DNA from: Tautonia rosea
GTDB lineage: Bacteria > Planctomycetota > Planctomycetia > Isosphaerales > Isosphaeraceae
Assembly (NCBI RefSeq): GCF_012958305.1
Contig: NZ_JABBYO010000012.1
Location: forward strand, 1 to 64,000
DNA: 64,000 bases
Reading direction: 5' to 3'
In this document: positions 9,651 through 19,574 of the stretch, piece by piece
Numbering within the stretch: the first letter of the stretch is position 1
Layout of the letters: every line of letters starts with the position of its first letter
Notes under the pieces: model-generated
Database searches by the model: none
The model's input: the letters and a program-made list of their open reading frames with translations, nothing else
What the model was told of the DNA's origin: nothing
Translations under genes and position numbers: made by a program

Positions 9651-11279
9651 TCAGTTGCCGATGATCGGTGGAGCCGTGGCATATCGCAAGCCGGGCGTCC
9701 GTGCGTAGGGCGGTACGTTGTCCAGTCGACTTGTGCCACCAAAATAGATGTTCAAGAGGACTGCAACTTCAAAGTCAAACGGTCGAGGACCCGTGACCGG
9801 GGTGATGATGGCCGAGCTCAGTAGGGCGCGATCGGTCAACCCAAAATTCACTCCATAGGTCAGGTTAACCATGTCAGGGGTTCCAAACGGATCTTCGATG
9901 TTGAACGGATCGCGATGGGTCAAGGGAGTGTTGATGTGAATTTCGAAGGTCGGTGCGATGAGCGTCAGGAACTGGCCAGGGGTTTCAGCCTGGTAGAGTA
10001 AGTAGCCGAAGCCGATGTCGTTATAGAGGAACGTCGGCAACGCGTCGGAGGCCGGGACGTCGATCGAACTAAATCCGTGGGCGTAGAAACGTCCCTGGTT
10101 ATAGAAATACCCAACGAAGGGTTGAATCCAGGTGGGGTTCAGTCGTGCGAGAAAGTCGGCATTGGCGAAGCTGGCTGGTCCGGTCGGGGCAGAAATCTGA
10201 AGACCCGCCGAGACAAGCCCAACCTCCCCAAGATAAACGATGTGTTTGAGAAACAGTTGCATGTTCCCGACGGCCGTTGAGGTGCCGGCGAGGGCTGCTG
10301 CTGCGGGGGAAATCCCCACGGCCGAAACCGTCTCGATCGGCACCCGGAGCCCAAAGGAGCCCAGCCCACCGAGGTAGGTTTTCTCGAAGCCGAGCACATG
10401 GCGGTAAACGGCGATGTCACGGAAGGGGATGTTCAGCGATTCGTTGATCGACTCGTTCACATCTTGATAGTAATTGAAGGAATAGAAGACGCGGTCCTGA
10501 GGGATCGGAGACTGATTTTCTGACAGCTTGATCCCCCGGATCGACACCGGCAGGTCTCGGAGGTTGAAGTCCCCAACCTCGGGTGGTTGCAGCGGAGGAC
10601 GTCCCTCCTGCGCGGCCCGCTGTTGTCGGACGAAGATGGGACCCATATCGCCGATCAGGCCGGGGAGCCCGAATCCGCCTCGGCCTACAGCGCCTCCGAG
10701 ACCTGTGGCCGGAGCGCCGGCCGACGATTCCAAGGCGAGGTCTCCGAGTGAGGCGGGAGGAACCGTCGGGGCTTCGAAATCGAAACCGCCGTCAACAGGC
10801 GGAAGTTCTGAGGGGAGAGCCGGTGATGTCAATGGGCTCTCAGCATAGGGAAGGCCCGATTCGGGTACGACTCCTGGCGCAGAGCCACCAAATTGAGGCG
10901 AGGGGATGTCGGTCCAGTCTCCAGGTGGAGTGGCCATGAGTGGCATCGATCCGTAGCCCGACTGATCGCGACTGATCGATTGAGCGGACGGGACACCGAC
11001 TGGCCCGGCTGGTCTCAAGGTCTGAGAACGATACCCGCTCTGATGTTCAATCACATCGGTACTGAGGGGTAATACCGGAACCGTGGTATAGGGCGAGTCG
11101 GAGCTGAGAGAAGTGGCCGGGTGCTGATAACCCTGTGGATAGGCGGTGACTGTTGGTGCGGGAGCGTGTTTGGGGGGCGAGATCGGAGGATGCAGGGACT
11201 GACCGTGAGCAAGACTGGTTGCTACGAGTCCGTTTACCGCAATCCCGGTGATTCGAAGACGTCGGGACATCCATTTCAT
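9651..11279 (-). CDS. Exported Pro-rich protein with C-terminal beta-barrel-like domain
   Basis: 542 residues, convergent with the beta-helix gene. The start at 11279 has GAGGAG seven bases upstream and gives a good signal peptide (MKWMSRRLRITGIAV, cleavage near AHGQS); a longer frame begins at 11333. Residues about 27-225 are low-complexity, rich in Pro, Ser and Gly. From about residue 260 (FSFNYYQDVNESINES) to the end the sequence alternates aromatic and polar residues in short strands (YFYNQGRFYAHGF, FGYLLYQ, VNLTYGVNFGLTDRALLSS, VAVLLNIYFGG), as in an outer-membrane beta-barrel or porin-like transporter. No named family is recognised. It probably sits in the outer membrane with the proline-rich part as linker. 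Location is inferred from composition. Confidence 0.8.
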   Translation of the reverse strand: MKWMSRRLRITGIAVNGLVATSLAHGQSLHPPISPPKHAPAPTVTAYPQGYQHPATSLSSDSPYTTVPVLPLSTDVIEHQSGYRSQTLRPAGPVGVPSAQSISRDQSGYGSMPLMATPPGDWTDIPSPQFGGSAPGVVPESGLPYAESPLTSPALPSELPPVDGGFDFEAPTVPPASLGDLALESSAGAPATGLGGAVGRGGFGLPGLIGDMGPIFVRQQRAAQEGRPPLQPPEVGDFNLRDLPVSIRGIKLSENQSPIPQDRVFYSFNYYQDVNESINESLNIPFRDIAVYRHVLGFEKTYLGGLGSFGLRVPIETVSAVGISPAAAALAGTSTAVGNMQLFLKHIVYLGEVGLVSAGLQISAPTGPASFANADFLARLNPTWIQPFVGYFYNQGRFYAHGFSSIDVPASDALPTFLYNDIGFGYLLYQAETPGQFLTLIAPTFEIHINTPLTHRDPFNIEDPFGTPDMVNLTYGVNFGLTDRALLSSAIITPVTGPRPFDFEVAVLLNIYFGGTSRLDNVPPYARTPGLRYATAPPIIGN

Positions 11280-11601
11280 TGCACTCACTCCTCTTGTCAG
11301 GTCAGTGAGGGTCGCTGAACCCAGGGCCCACAAAGGCCCTGATTTAGTGATGTCCGTCCGTCCGATCGCCTACACCCGTCGTCCATCTTGAAGAAGGACA
11401 ATGAAGTGTCATGGATTTATCGGCCAAACCAGTGTGTCGACTTGTTCCTTTTCTGACGGTTATGCTGAAACTCGCGGTTCGTGGCACCATTGCTCGATCG
11501 GGCTCTCGGCCATTCGGGAATGCGAGGATCGGGACCAGGGGCTATGGTTCAGTTCGAGGCAATTCGCAGAAGTTCGGAACGATAAGCGGAAGGACCGTCA
11601 C
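11280..11601. promoter_or_regulatory. Divergent intergenic region
   Basis: About 320 bases between the divergently transcribed beta-barrel-like gene and the WD40/pseudocaspase gene. A frame extends upstream of the latter from 11401, but its translation has no domain or signal features and the ribosome site just before 11602 is much better. The region presumably carries both promoters; no operator-like repeat stands out. Confidence 0.4.
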
Positions 11602-14600
11602 ATGCGGTGGCTCATTGCATCAGGTGATCGACCGCGAAGCCTCCTTTGGAATGGCAAGGCAGGGCGGAGCCTTCCTATACGTCTGAACTGGGTCGTGCTG
11701 GTTATCACCCTGGGAGTCTGGAGCGGAGTGGTTGTTGGCCAATCATCCATCCGCGATTTCAGCAAGCCAATCCTGGTCCACAATGGTGGGGGGCACTCGG
11801 CTGAGTTGCGGGTGCTATTATTCGCTGATGATCGAACGCTCCTCTCGGCTGGCATGGACAAGGTTGTCAATGTTTGGGATTTTTCGGACGGACGAGAGCG
11901 ATTGTCGGCAACTCTCCGTCCTCCGATCTTTCGCGGGCTGGCCGGGTCCATCTATACGATTGCGTTGTCTCCCTCATCTGATGCCGAGGGGCAGCGCGTG
12001 CTCGCGGTTGCCGGCTATGGCGTGGATTCAAGCGGTGGGGAAATCACGCTTTATGCCTATCCGAAGCTGATGGAGCCGGATGGGAATGCTCCGATCTCCC
12101 GGATCACCGACCTCGATCCGAATGTTGCTCCCAAACAACGCATTGGTCATCGCGACGTGGTGCGAGGATTGAGCTTTTCTCCAGACGGTCGCATGCTCGC
12201 CTCGTGCAGCCTGGATGGCACGGTGCGAATCTGGGATCTTCAGGATCTTCCACCGACCCCGGTAGCTGTCTTGAACGATCACGTGGGAGGAGTCCAGGCG
12301 GTGGCTTTCCTTCCTGATGGTCAGCGGGTCGCCAGCGCCGGGGATGATGGAATCGTCCGCATCTGGGACTGGAGGAATAATCTGATTTCGCGGTCGGTGC
12401 AACCGGAGAACTTGAGCGAAGACCAGCTCCGGATCAACGCTCTGGTCGTCGACCCTTCGGGACGATTCGTGATCGCTGGTCGAGAGAATGGAATGCTCAT
12501 TCGCTTTGAAACGGCGAATCTCAGGATTTTCGAATTCCTCAACCGCGATGCTCTGGATGCGAACGGACGACTCACCCACGGTTCGATCGAAGCACTTGCC
12601 ATCAGTTCCGATGGCGAGTTGCTCGCGGTCAGTGTATTGAAGTACCGGTCGGGGGGTGAGGCCGAGCTTCCTCGGAGTGAGTGTGACATCGTCGTTCGGC
12701 GCTTTCCAGACGGGCGTCGGTTGAGAAATCTGGTCTATACAAGAGCTCGTGCTCTGGGTCTTGCATTCAGTCCGGATGGTTCGAGGCTGGCAATTGGCGG
12801 AGGGGATCGCCAGGCCGCCTACGTTGCGGACCCTCGAAAATCACTTGCAGATCAGCAGATGATGGTTCTTTCTGGCGATGGGGCAACGCTCTGGGATGTC
12901 GGGTTTCTGAACGATGAGGGCACTTCGCTCGCGTATTCTCGGAGACGGCCGCTCCAGCCGGACGAGCCCCGCCCGTACGAGGGATTCGACCTTGCCGCTC
13001 GGACGGTAGTTTCGGTCGAAGATGCCGGTCAAGTTCGAGGAGCGCTCGAAACGTTCGAGGGGTGGTCGGTCAGGCCAACGGGCATTTATGCGATTGAGTT
13101 GATCGGCCCAGACGGTCGGGTTCGGGCGACGATCGAGTTGGATCGAGTGAGGGAGCGTCGCTGGTGGTGCTACAGTTTTCTGCCGGCGGAGGGTGGTCGC
13201 GAGGAGTTGATGTTGGCGGTCGGCTGTGAGGGAGGAGTGGTCCTTTACCGGGCTCGGGACGGTCGAAAGACCCGAGTTTTATCAGGGCACGAAGGACCGG
13301 TGCTCGGCATGGCACCCTCCGCCGATGGTCGATGGCTCGCCACCGTCTCGGACGATCAGACCATTCGGCTTTGGTCGCTGGAGGGGGTCGATCAGCGTCC
13401 GCCGCTGGGTGCGACCTTTCAGAGAGATGATCAGGGACGCTGGGAAGTTGCCGAGGTTGTCGCCGGAAGCATGGCTGATTTGATGGGCCTGAATGTGGGA
13501 GATCGGGTCGATGAGGCTGGGATTGAAGGGGTGAACGGCAACGCTCCGATTCCGATCGAGCAGTTCTCGAGCCTGGTCGATGATTCGGTGCCCAATCGCT
13601 TGATCTATCTTCAGGTTATTCGAGATGGTGAAGCCGATCGGTTTCCAGTGGGTACGACCAAGCGGGACAGTCCGTTGTTGAGTTTCTATCCTGGGGTCGA
13701 CCGAGAATGGGTCCTCTGGATGCCGGAAGGGTATTACGATACGTCGGTTGCTGGCGACCATCGGCTCATTGGATGGCATGTCAATCCCCCGATTGGTGCC
13801 TTGATGGAGCCGACACGGTTCCATCCTTTGAGTCGCTACGAGGAGCAACTGCTCAGGCCAGAGGCCATCGATACGTTGCTTCAAACCGCCGACCGAGGTG
13901 CGGCGGTTGCGATCGCTCGGGGAGGGGCCGACGAGGCCCCTGTCCGCATCCTTGCACCACCGACAATTACCTTCGAAGGGGTGCCGGAACGGGTCCAGGC
14001 TCCGGAGCTTACGATCGCGGCGACCGCGACGGCCGCCGAGTCTCGGTTGATTCGGTCGTTCTCCTTTCGGGTGGGTACGAAAGGTTTTGGCGGCGTTGAC
14101 CCGGACGAGCCGCCGCCATCGCTCCGGGCCGAGCGGGAATTGACGCTCCAACTCGGCACGAACCTGATTGTGGTTGAGGCGGTCGATGATCAGGGAGTGA
14201 GCAACACGGAAACGGTTCGCGTGGTTTATGAGCCGCCAACCCTGCCCGAACCTCCTCGAGGACCGGCACTGGTGATTCGGTCGATCGGAGTCGAGGCGTT
14301 CGGCGAGGATGTTCCCTCGATCGCGTCGGCTTCGCGAGATGCGGAGCAGATCGCGTCATTCCTTGCTGCACCGACCGATCAGTCTCGCTTCCCGGAATCG
14401 CAGATTGATCGGGACGTGCTCGGTGCAGCGAATGATGCGCAAGGTGTGTTCTCGGCCACGAGTGACCAGATTGCCGAGGTCTTTGAGGAGCTTCGAGCGC
14501 GGGCCGACTCGGGGGCACTGAGGGCCGGCGACTCGGTGTTCGTTGTGCTGGAGTCGCATCTGGTGGTGCCTTCCGGAGGACGATCGCAGCTGATGTTGCT

Positions 14601-15093
14601 CGGAAGCGATGCGACCGCCGACGCAACGCCACCCGCCCCTGCAGTGGATGCTGGACTTGTTTCCGAGGTCCTGGAGCGGCTTTCAAGTGAGGGTTGCCAG
14701 GTTGTCCTGTTGCTTGATGGGTTGCACCATCCCGACTGGATTGGTCGGGGCTACGACCTCTGGGTGCGTGACCTGGCCTACCGACGGGGGGTGATCGTCC
14801 TCGTTGCATCGAAGCAACGGCCGAGCGAGCGGTTGGCGACGCTCGGAGCCTTTGCCCAGGCAGTCATCGAATCGGTCACGGTGAGAGCCCGGATCCGGCC
14901 GATGGTCGATCCTGACGAGCCGATTACCCTCGACGACTTCCGGGCCAGCGTGATCCGAAGAGTTGCCGAGTTCACGTCGAACCGACAGGTTGCGGATCTT
15001 TACTTCGATCCCGACTCGTTCCGACTGCCGGGAGAGATTGCCATCTTCGACCCGCAGGTTCCCGTGCCGAAGGGGTTTGCCTCAAATGAGTAA
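11602..15093 (+). CDS. WD40 / PDZ-like / caspase-like protein lacking the catalytic Cys
   Basis: 1163 residues. GGAAGGA upstream supports the ATG at 11602. A hydrophobic segment (LNWVVLVITLGVWSGVVVG) near residues 30-48 is a signal peptide or anchor. WD40 repeats follow (VVNVWDF, TVRIWDLQD, IVRIWDWRN, TIRLWSLEG), then a PDZ-like stretch (EVVAGSMADLMGLNVGDRV), a WVLWMPEGYYDTSVAGD linker, an Ig-like region, and from about residue 886 a caspase-like (peptidase C14) domain. In that domain the His position survives (VVLESHLV, about His986), but the DAC catalytic Cys is replaced: the segment reads LLLDGLHHP, with Leu near 1041. It is therefore probably a non-catalytic pseudocaspase with a scaffold role. 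It is convergent with the next gene, which has the same architecture and an intact catalytic pair, so the two look like diverged paralogues. Domains are directly visible; inactivity is inferred. Confidence 0.85.
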   Translation: MRWLIASGDRPRSLLWNGKAGRSLPIRLNWVVLVITLGVWSGVVVGQSSIRDFSKPILVHNGGGHSAELRVLLFADDRTLLSAGMDKVVNVWDFSDGRERLSATLRPPIFRGLAGSIYTIALSPSSDAEGQRVLAVAGYGVDSSGGEITLYAYPKLMEPDGNAPISRITDLDPNVAPKQRIGHRDVVRGLSFSPDGRMLASCSLDGTVRIWDLQDLPPTPVAVLNDHVGGVQAVAFLPDGQRVASAGDDGIVRIWDWRNNLISRSVQPENLSEDQLRINALVVDPSGRFVIAGRENGMLIRFETANLRIFEFLNRDALDANGRLTHGSIEALAISSDGELLAVSVLKYRSGGEAELPRSECDIVVRRFPDGRRLRNLVYTRARALGLAFSPDGSRLAIGGGDRQAAYVADPRKSLADQQMMVLSGDGATLWDVGFLNDEGTSLAYSRRRPLQPDEPRPYEGFDLAARTVVSVEDAGQVRGALETFEGWSVRPTGIYAIELIGPDGRVRATIELDRVRERRWWCYSFLPAEGGREELMLAVGCEGGVVLYRARDGRKTRVLSGHEGPVLGMAPSADGRWLATVSDDQTIRLWSLEGVDQRPPLGATFQRDDQGRWEVAEVVAGSMADLMGLNVGDRVDEAGIEGVNGNAPIPIEQFSSLVDDSVPNRLIYLQVIRDGEADRFPVGTTKRDSPLLSFYPGVDREWVLWMPEGYYDTSVAGDHRLIGWHVNPPIGALMEPTRFHPLSRYEEQLLRPEAIDTLLQTADRGAAVAIARGGADEAPVRILAPPTITFEGVPERVQAPELTIAATATAAESRLIRSFSFRVGTKGFGGVDPDEPPPSLRAERELTLQLGTNLIVVEAVDDQGVSNTETVRVVYEPPTLPEPPRGPALVIRSIGVEAFGEDVPSIASASRDAEQIASFLAAPTDQSRFPESQIDRDVLGAANDAQGVFSATSDQIAEVFEELRARADSGALRAGDSVFVVLESHLVVPSGGRSQLMLLGSDATADATPPAPAVDAGLVSEVLERLSSEGCQVVLLLDGLHHPDWIGRGYDLWVRDLAYRRGVIVLVASKQRPSERLATLGAFAQAVIESVTVRARIRPMVDPDEPITLDDFRASVIRRVAEFTSNRQVADLYFDPDSFRLPGEIAIFDPQVPVPKGFASNE

Positions 15094-15159
15094 TGGCGAG
15101 GGATGACGTGTTCACTGCTGAGTCGTGAAGGTCCCTTGAATCCATCGATCACGCACAGC

Positions 15160-18100
15160 TCAAGGAAGTACCACGAGCGGGAAACTGGCGGAGGAGGAAT
15201 CGGCTGAACCCTGCGCAAGCGTATTCGTGTTCGGGAGGTCCCCTTCGCCACGAGCCCCTCTCATGGCCAGGGGGATACCGAGAAAATGCTCGGCGAGGGC
15301 GGGAAGGGTCAAGTTGGCGTATTGCCTCAATTCGTCAGCTCGGATCAAGGAATCGCCGTTCAGGTCAGCCATGGGATATTGATCGAAGATCGTTAACCCT
15401 GAGACCTCTCGCAGTCCGCCTGCTCCCATACCTCGGAGGAGGCTGTAGCTGAGCAAGCCGTGTTCAAGTTCCGAGGCTTCAAGTGCACGTTCCCCTCGGC
15501 GAGCGGCCAGGATGTAAGAGGTTCGTGCCTCGTAGGCATCGCGGTCGGCCAAGCGACGCATCAAGAGACTAACACCACGGTCGTCGAAGATGGCATCAGC
15601 TTGACAGGCGTCGATGATGACGAGCCGGTTGAGGGCATCGAGCGTAAGCATCTGGCGATAGATCTCAGCATAAGGCAAGACCACCGGATCAAGGATCGGG
15701 TCGCGGCCGGGCCGAGGGGCGCGACTTTCGGTTGAGTCATGGGCACCTCGCATGGCGACCAGCTCGGGTAAGGGCATCGAGGTCTGTCCTGGGAGACGGG
15801 TGGGCAAATCGGCTTCGGGCAAGAGCAAGCAGAAGAACTCGCGACGGACATCGGTGTGACCAGCGAGGAAGACCACCACGGTGTCCTCAGGATGGTCGCG
15901 GATCTCTTGCCGAAGGGACCGGAAGACGTCTTCAACGGATTCCCGGCTGACCGCATCGTTGGTGAGAACAACGGTTTTTCCCACGCTTCCCGGGGCGTGT
16001 TTCCCGAAATGGCTTGCCAGAGCCTGTGCGTCGAGATGGGCAAACTGCAATGCTTGTTCGGGGTTCTTCCGGTAGTCGCTCACGCCGAGCGCCAGCACAT
16101 GCAATCGGCCAGGGGTGGGAACGTCGCATTGGAGCCGGAGAATGTCGGAGCGGCCGTCGATTGTGCCGGGACGACTGGCCAGGGCGTAGATCTGATTTTC
16201 GCCCTCAACGAGTGTTAGTGGCAGACGGAAACGGCGGCTATCGGGCTCAGGTACCGCGAGACTCGATCCGTTGTGATAGAGCCTCAGACTCTCAATCTCC
16301 TCGCCGCCAAGGCTCACGACCAACTCAACCGTGCGGCGGTTTGGATCGTGAGGTGAGGCCGGTTCAAGCATGACAAGTGGGGGTCTCGTCGACGGTAAGG
16401 GAGGTGGCTCGGGACGTTCTCCTCGTCGAAGAACGTCGGTCAGGCCGTAGACATGCCGTTGAGCAACCAGTTGATCGAGGTACGCCACCCGATCGTCGTC
16501 GTTCCCCGGCGCAAGCTGGTCGTTGATCCGCCAGGCGACCCGACGCTCCCCGTCGGGAGAGGCGTCGAAGAGCCCTTCTGGAGTGAAGGCGACCCAGCTC
16601 GCGCCAGTCTCCGAGGCGGTGAGTGTGCCGAGCAACTCTGACGGGTTCGTTTGCCAGAGGCGAACGGTCGCGTCTTGACTGGCACTGGCGAGGATCGGTT
16701 GGTTGGTCCAGAAGGCCAGGGAGTGGACTCGTTCCTGGTGATTCACACCAGTGGTTCCGAGTGCAATCGGCCGGCCGGGATCGTCCACCTGACGGAGAAC
16801 GATCCGGCGATCATCACCGGCTGCGGCCAGTAGTTGGCCATCAGCCGAGAAGGCGACGGAGGCAACGGCACCATCAAGCCGAGTGACCGGTGTGGTGGCC
16901 CCGGTGTTGAGATTCCAGAGTTCCAGGCGTCCGTCTCGGCGACCGAGCAACACGAGCCCAGCGTTACGGGGAGCAATCGCTCCGGCCGTGATCTCAACGG
17001 CCGAGCCGTTCGGGGCATCGTTCGCGGGATCGAGCACGCGGGGAGCGAGCACCGGCTCGGCCTGTTCGTCGAGGTCCCAGACTTTCGCGATGCCGAGGTC
17101 GTCAGCCACGAAGAGGCGGCGGCCGTCGGTCGAAAGATCCAGGGCCGCCACGCTCCCGTCGAGATCGCGGAGCGGTTCGCTAAGTAGCTCGCCGGTGTTG
17201 GCATCCCAGAGGCAGATGAAGGCCGGGCCGGTCTCGTTGGCTGCGGCAATCCGGGACCCGTCGCCGGAACTGGTCAGCAAGGTGAACCGAGTTCGCGATG
17301 GTCGGTTCCGAATGGAGGGGCGATCGAAGCGAACGGGGAGTCGCGCAAGGGTGGGGACATCAAAAAGCGCCGGTCCTCCCGGGGAGCCCGCAATCGGGGC
17401 TTGAAGGAGGGCGAGGCGGTTGTCGTCGAGAAATCGGCCTGCGAATTCGAAGCGGCCGGGAATGGTGCGCACGCCTCGGCCATCAGCCTCGGCTAGGTCC
17501 CAGATCAAGGCGGAGCCTGTCGATTCGTCATCCTGGACGAGATGGAGCAGATGGCGGCCGTCTGGTGAAACGGCGACGTGACGGATCGCGCCGGTCCCTC
17601 GCTCGACAGTGGGCCGAGCGGTTCCCGCCGGCAGGTCCCAGGAGCGAAGACTACCCTGTCCATCGCCAGAGACAAGAATGTCGCCCCCTGGATTGAAGGC
17701 GAGGGAGAGCGCCGCGCCGTTTCCGGCATTATCCAGGAGGATCGGTTGTGCGGATCGGCCGTCGGCGGTGAGATCCCAGGCGAGGATCTTCCCCGAGAAG
17801 GTCGAGCAGGCCGCCAACCGTCGTCCATCGGCCGAGAGGGAGATGTGGTCGATCGTCTCACCTAGATCGAGGGGGGCTGCGGGGCCGTGATGATCCTCGG
17901 AAATGACGATCAAGGATGATCCGGCAGCCGCCACCAGCCATCGGGGTGCGACTCGAAGTGAGGAGATCGCCTGGCCGATCTGATGTTCACTCAGGATTCG
18001 ACCCTCGATTCCGACGGTAACGATCCGTCCGTCTGTGGTCCCGATGACCAGCCGATCACCCGAGGGGCCAAGCGCGAGTGCCCCTGAAGCCGATTCCGGA

Positions 18101-19515
18101 GCACGCAACGCGCGGAGGAACTGTCCGGTGGGAGTGTAAAGATTGATCTGACGAGAGCGATTCTCCTCGACCATCAAGGCGAAGCCGACACCCTCGGGAT
18201 CGGTGGCCGTGGTGATGGCGAAGGCTCCGGCGTCGGCGATGATCGTGGAGAGGCTGACTTCGGGCAGCGTCAGATCCCAGACGGCACATCGTCCTGCCTC
18301 GTCGAGCGTGACGGCATGGGTCTCGCCAGGCAAGAACTGAGCCGACCGGACGGGAGACTCGTGGACGACAGCTCGGGGAGATCGCCATCGCTCCAGGCTC
18401 AGGTCGTAGACGGCGACCTCGCCCTGACCACCTCCAATCAGGAGTGTCGAGGCGTCGGAGCTGATCGCGAGGGAGCGGGCACCGACCAGGACTCCGGACA
18501 GAACGCGGAGCAGTTCCTCCCCTGCCCCTCTCCAGACTCGGACGGTCGAGTCCATGCTGGCGGTGATCATCTGGCCTCCATCCGGCGTAAAGGCGACGGC
18601 GATGACACGGTCGCCGTGGCCTCGCTGGACGATCGGCTCGGTGATGAGGTCGCGAGCCGGGCGGATGGCATCTCGAACGAGGGAGAGATTGAGATCGAAC
18701 CCGCCGGATGTCTGTATGCGTTGCCCGGCAAGGTCCGAATCGCGGCGGAGCCGGTCGAGTGCTGCCGAGAGATTGCGAGCGCCCTGTCGATTGCCGAGGG
18801 CCTCGATCAATCGGGAGGTGAACAGGCCGCGGCCGTCGCGGGTTTCGCGGGCGGGGCCGTCCGAGGCGGCAAGCCAGGCGGTCGTCCCTGGCCATCGCTG
18901 CACACTACGGAGCATGCGGGAGGCAGGGGCGGGATCGTACGGTACTCCGTTGGGGGCCACGGGACGCACTCGACCGGATGGACCGGTGTCGAGCAGGCAA
19001 AGGATTGGATGATCACCTCGGGAGGCGATCGGATCAAGGGCGTCGCCGAGCGACCAGCCAGTCCCATCGAGGTCGGAGAGGCGGGCGTCGAGGGGGAGAA
19101 GGTAATCGCGGGGCGGGTCTCCTGGTTTTGCGTTTGGAACGGGCGGGAGGCTGACGGCCTGACCGGCGAAGTAGACGACGATGCGGTCTCCCGGTCGAAC
19201 GCGATCGGTAAGCCATTGGGTAATCGCGTGGTCGAGGTTGGCCCGGATCGGGCGCAACTGGGCTGGAGCCCCAGGAATCATCAGCCTGATGTGGTCGGCT
19301 GGCCAACCGGCCTCGGTCGTGAGCCAGGTGGCGAAGGCTTCGGCATCGCGGGCCGCGCCCCGAGAGCCAGGTAAGGCGCGGCCCTCAGTGTACTCGTCGA
19401 TCCCGATGACAACGGCCCAAAGCTCGGGATCGGCAGAGGGAGCGGAGCGGGCCTGGTCCTCCAGAGACACGGCAAGCCCGGCCATTGTGAGCACCGCGAT
19501 CGGAAGGAGTCCCAT
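15160..19515 (-). CDS. Caspase-like / WD40 / caspase (peptidase C14) protein
   Basis: 1451 residues, starting at 19515 after AAGGA. A signal-peptide-like N-terminus is followed by a caspase-fold domain (about 30-290) starting LWAVVIGIDEY. Its catalytic positions are changed: VVYFAGQAV has Gln119 for His, and LLDTGPS has Gly178 for Cys. About 700 residues of WD40 repeats follow (TVRVWRGAG, CAVWDLT, LRSWDLPAG, ALIWDLAEA, AKVWDLDE, LELWNLNTG, TVRLWQTNP), enough for two propellers. A SWVAFTPEGLFDASPDG linker and an Ig-like region lead to a second caspase domain from about residue 1136, with VVFLAGHTD (His1220) and VIIDACQAD (Cys1304), plus the typical EHGLLSYSLLRGM. Only the C-terminal domain therefore looks active. 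It is the last gene of a three-gene run behind the kinase (59 bases away). A role in stress- or attack-triggered proteolysis is inferred; substrates are unknown. Confidence 0.9.
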   Translation of the reverse strand: MGLLPIAVLTMAGLAVSLEDQARSAPSADPELWAVVIGIDEYTEGRALPGSRGAARDAEAFATWLTTEAGWPADHIRLMIPGAPAQLRPIRANLDHAITQWLTDRVRPGDRIVVYFAGQAVSLPPVPNAKPGDPPRDYLLPLDARLSDLDGTGWSLGDALDPIASRGDHPILCLLDTGPSGRVRPVAPNGVPYDPAPASRMLRSVQRWPGTTAWLAASDGPARETRDGRGLFTSRLIEALGNRQGARNLSAALDRLRRDSDLAGQRIQTSGGFDLNLSLVRDAIRPARDLITEPIVQRGHGDRVIAVAFTPDGGQMITASMDSTVRVWRGAGEELLRVLSGVLVGARSLAISSDASTLLIGGGQGEVAVYDLSLERWRSPRAVVHESPVRSAQFLPGETHAVTLDEAGRCAVWDLTLPEVSLSTIIADAGAFAITTATDPEGVGFALMVEENRSRQINLYTPTGQFLRALRAPESASGALALGPSGDRLVIGTTDGRIVTVGIEGRILSEHQIGQAISSLRVAPRWLVAAAGSSLIVISEDHHGPAAPLDLGETIDHISLSADGRRLAACSTFSGKILAWDLTADGRSAQPILLDNAGNGAALSLAFNPGGDILVSGDGQGSLRSWDLPAGTARPTVERGTGAIRHVAVSPDGRHLLHLVQDDESTGSALIWDLAEADGRGVRTIPGRFEFAGRFLDDNRLALLQAPIAGSPGGPALFDVPTLARLPVRFDRPSIRNRPSRTRFTLLTSSGDGSRIAAANETGPAFICLWDANTGELLSEPLRDLDGSVAALDLSTDGRRLFVADDLGIAKVWDLDEQAEPVLAPRVLDPANDAPNGSAVEITAGAIAPRNAGLVLLGRRDGRLELWNLNTGATTPVTRLDGAVASVAFSADGQLLAAAGDDRRIVLRQVDDPGRPIALGTTGVNHQERVHSLAFWTNQPILASASQDATVRLWQTNPSELLGTLTASETGASWVAFTPEGLFDASPDGERRVAWRINDQLAPGNDDDRVAYLDQLVAQRHVYGLTDVLRRGERPEPPPLPSTRPPLVMLEPASPHDPNRRTVELVVSLGGEEIESLRLYHNGSSLAVPEPDSRRFRLPLTLVEGENQIYALASRPGTIDGRSDILRLQCDVPTPGRLHVLALGVSDYRKNPEQALQFAHLDAQALASHFGKHAPGSVGKTVVLTNDAVSRESVEDVFRSLRQEIRDHPEDTVVVFLAGHTDVRREFFCLLLPEADLPTRLPGQTSMPLPELVAMRGAHDSTESRAPRPGRDPILDPVVLPYAEIYRQMLTLDALNRLVIIDACQADAIFDDRGVSLLMRRLADRDAYEARTSYILAARRGERALEASELEHGLLSYSLLRGMGAGGLREVSGLTIFDQYPMADLNGDSLIRADELRQYANLTLPALAEHFLGIPLAMRGARGEGDLPNTNTLAQGSADSSSASFPLVVLP

Positions 19516-19574
19516 GATGTTGATCCTTTCGGCTCAATTGGCCGAGCGCGGGCTGTCACGAATCGGATTTCGAA

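Noticed and set aside
18316-19374. 352-codon plus-strand frame over the caspase gene
   Set aside because: It is an antisense shadow of the N-terminal caspase/WD40 coding region; low-complexity Gly/Arg translation.
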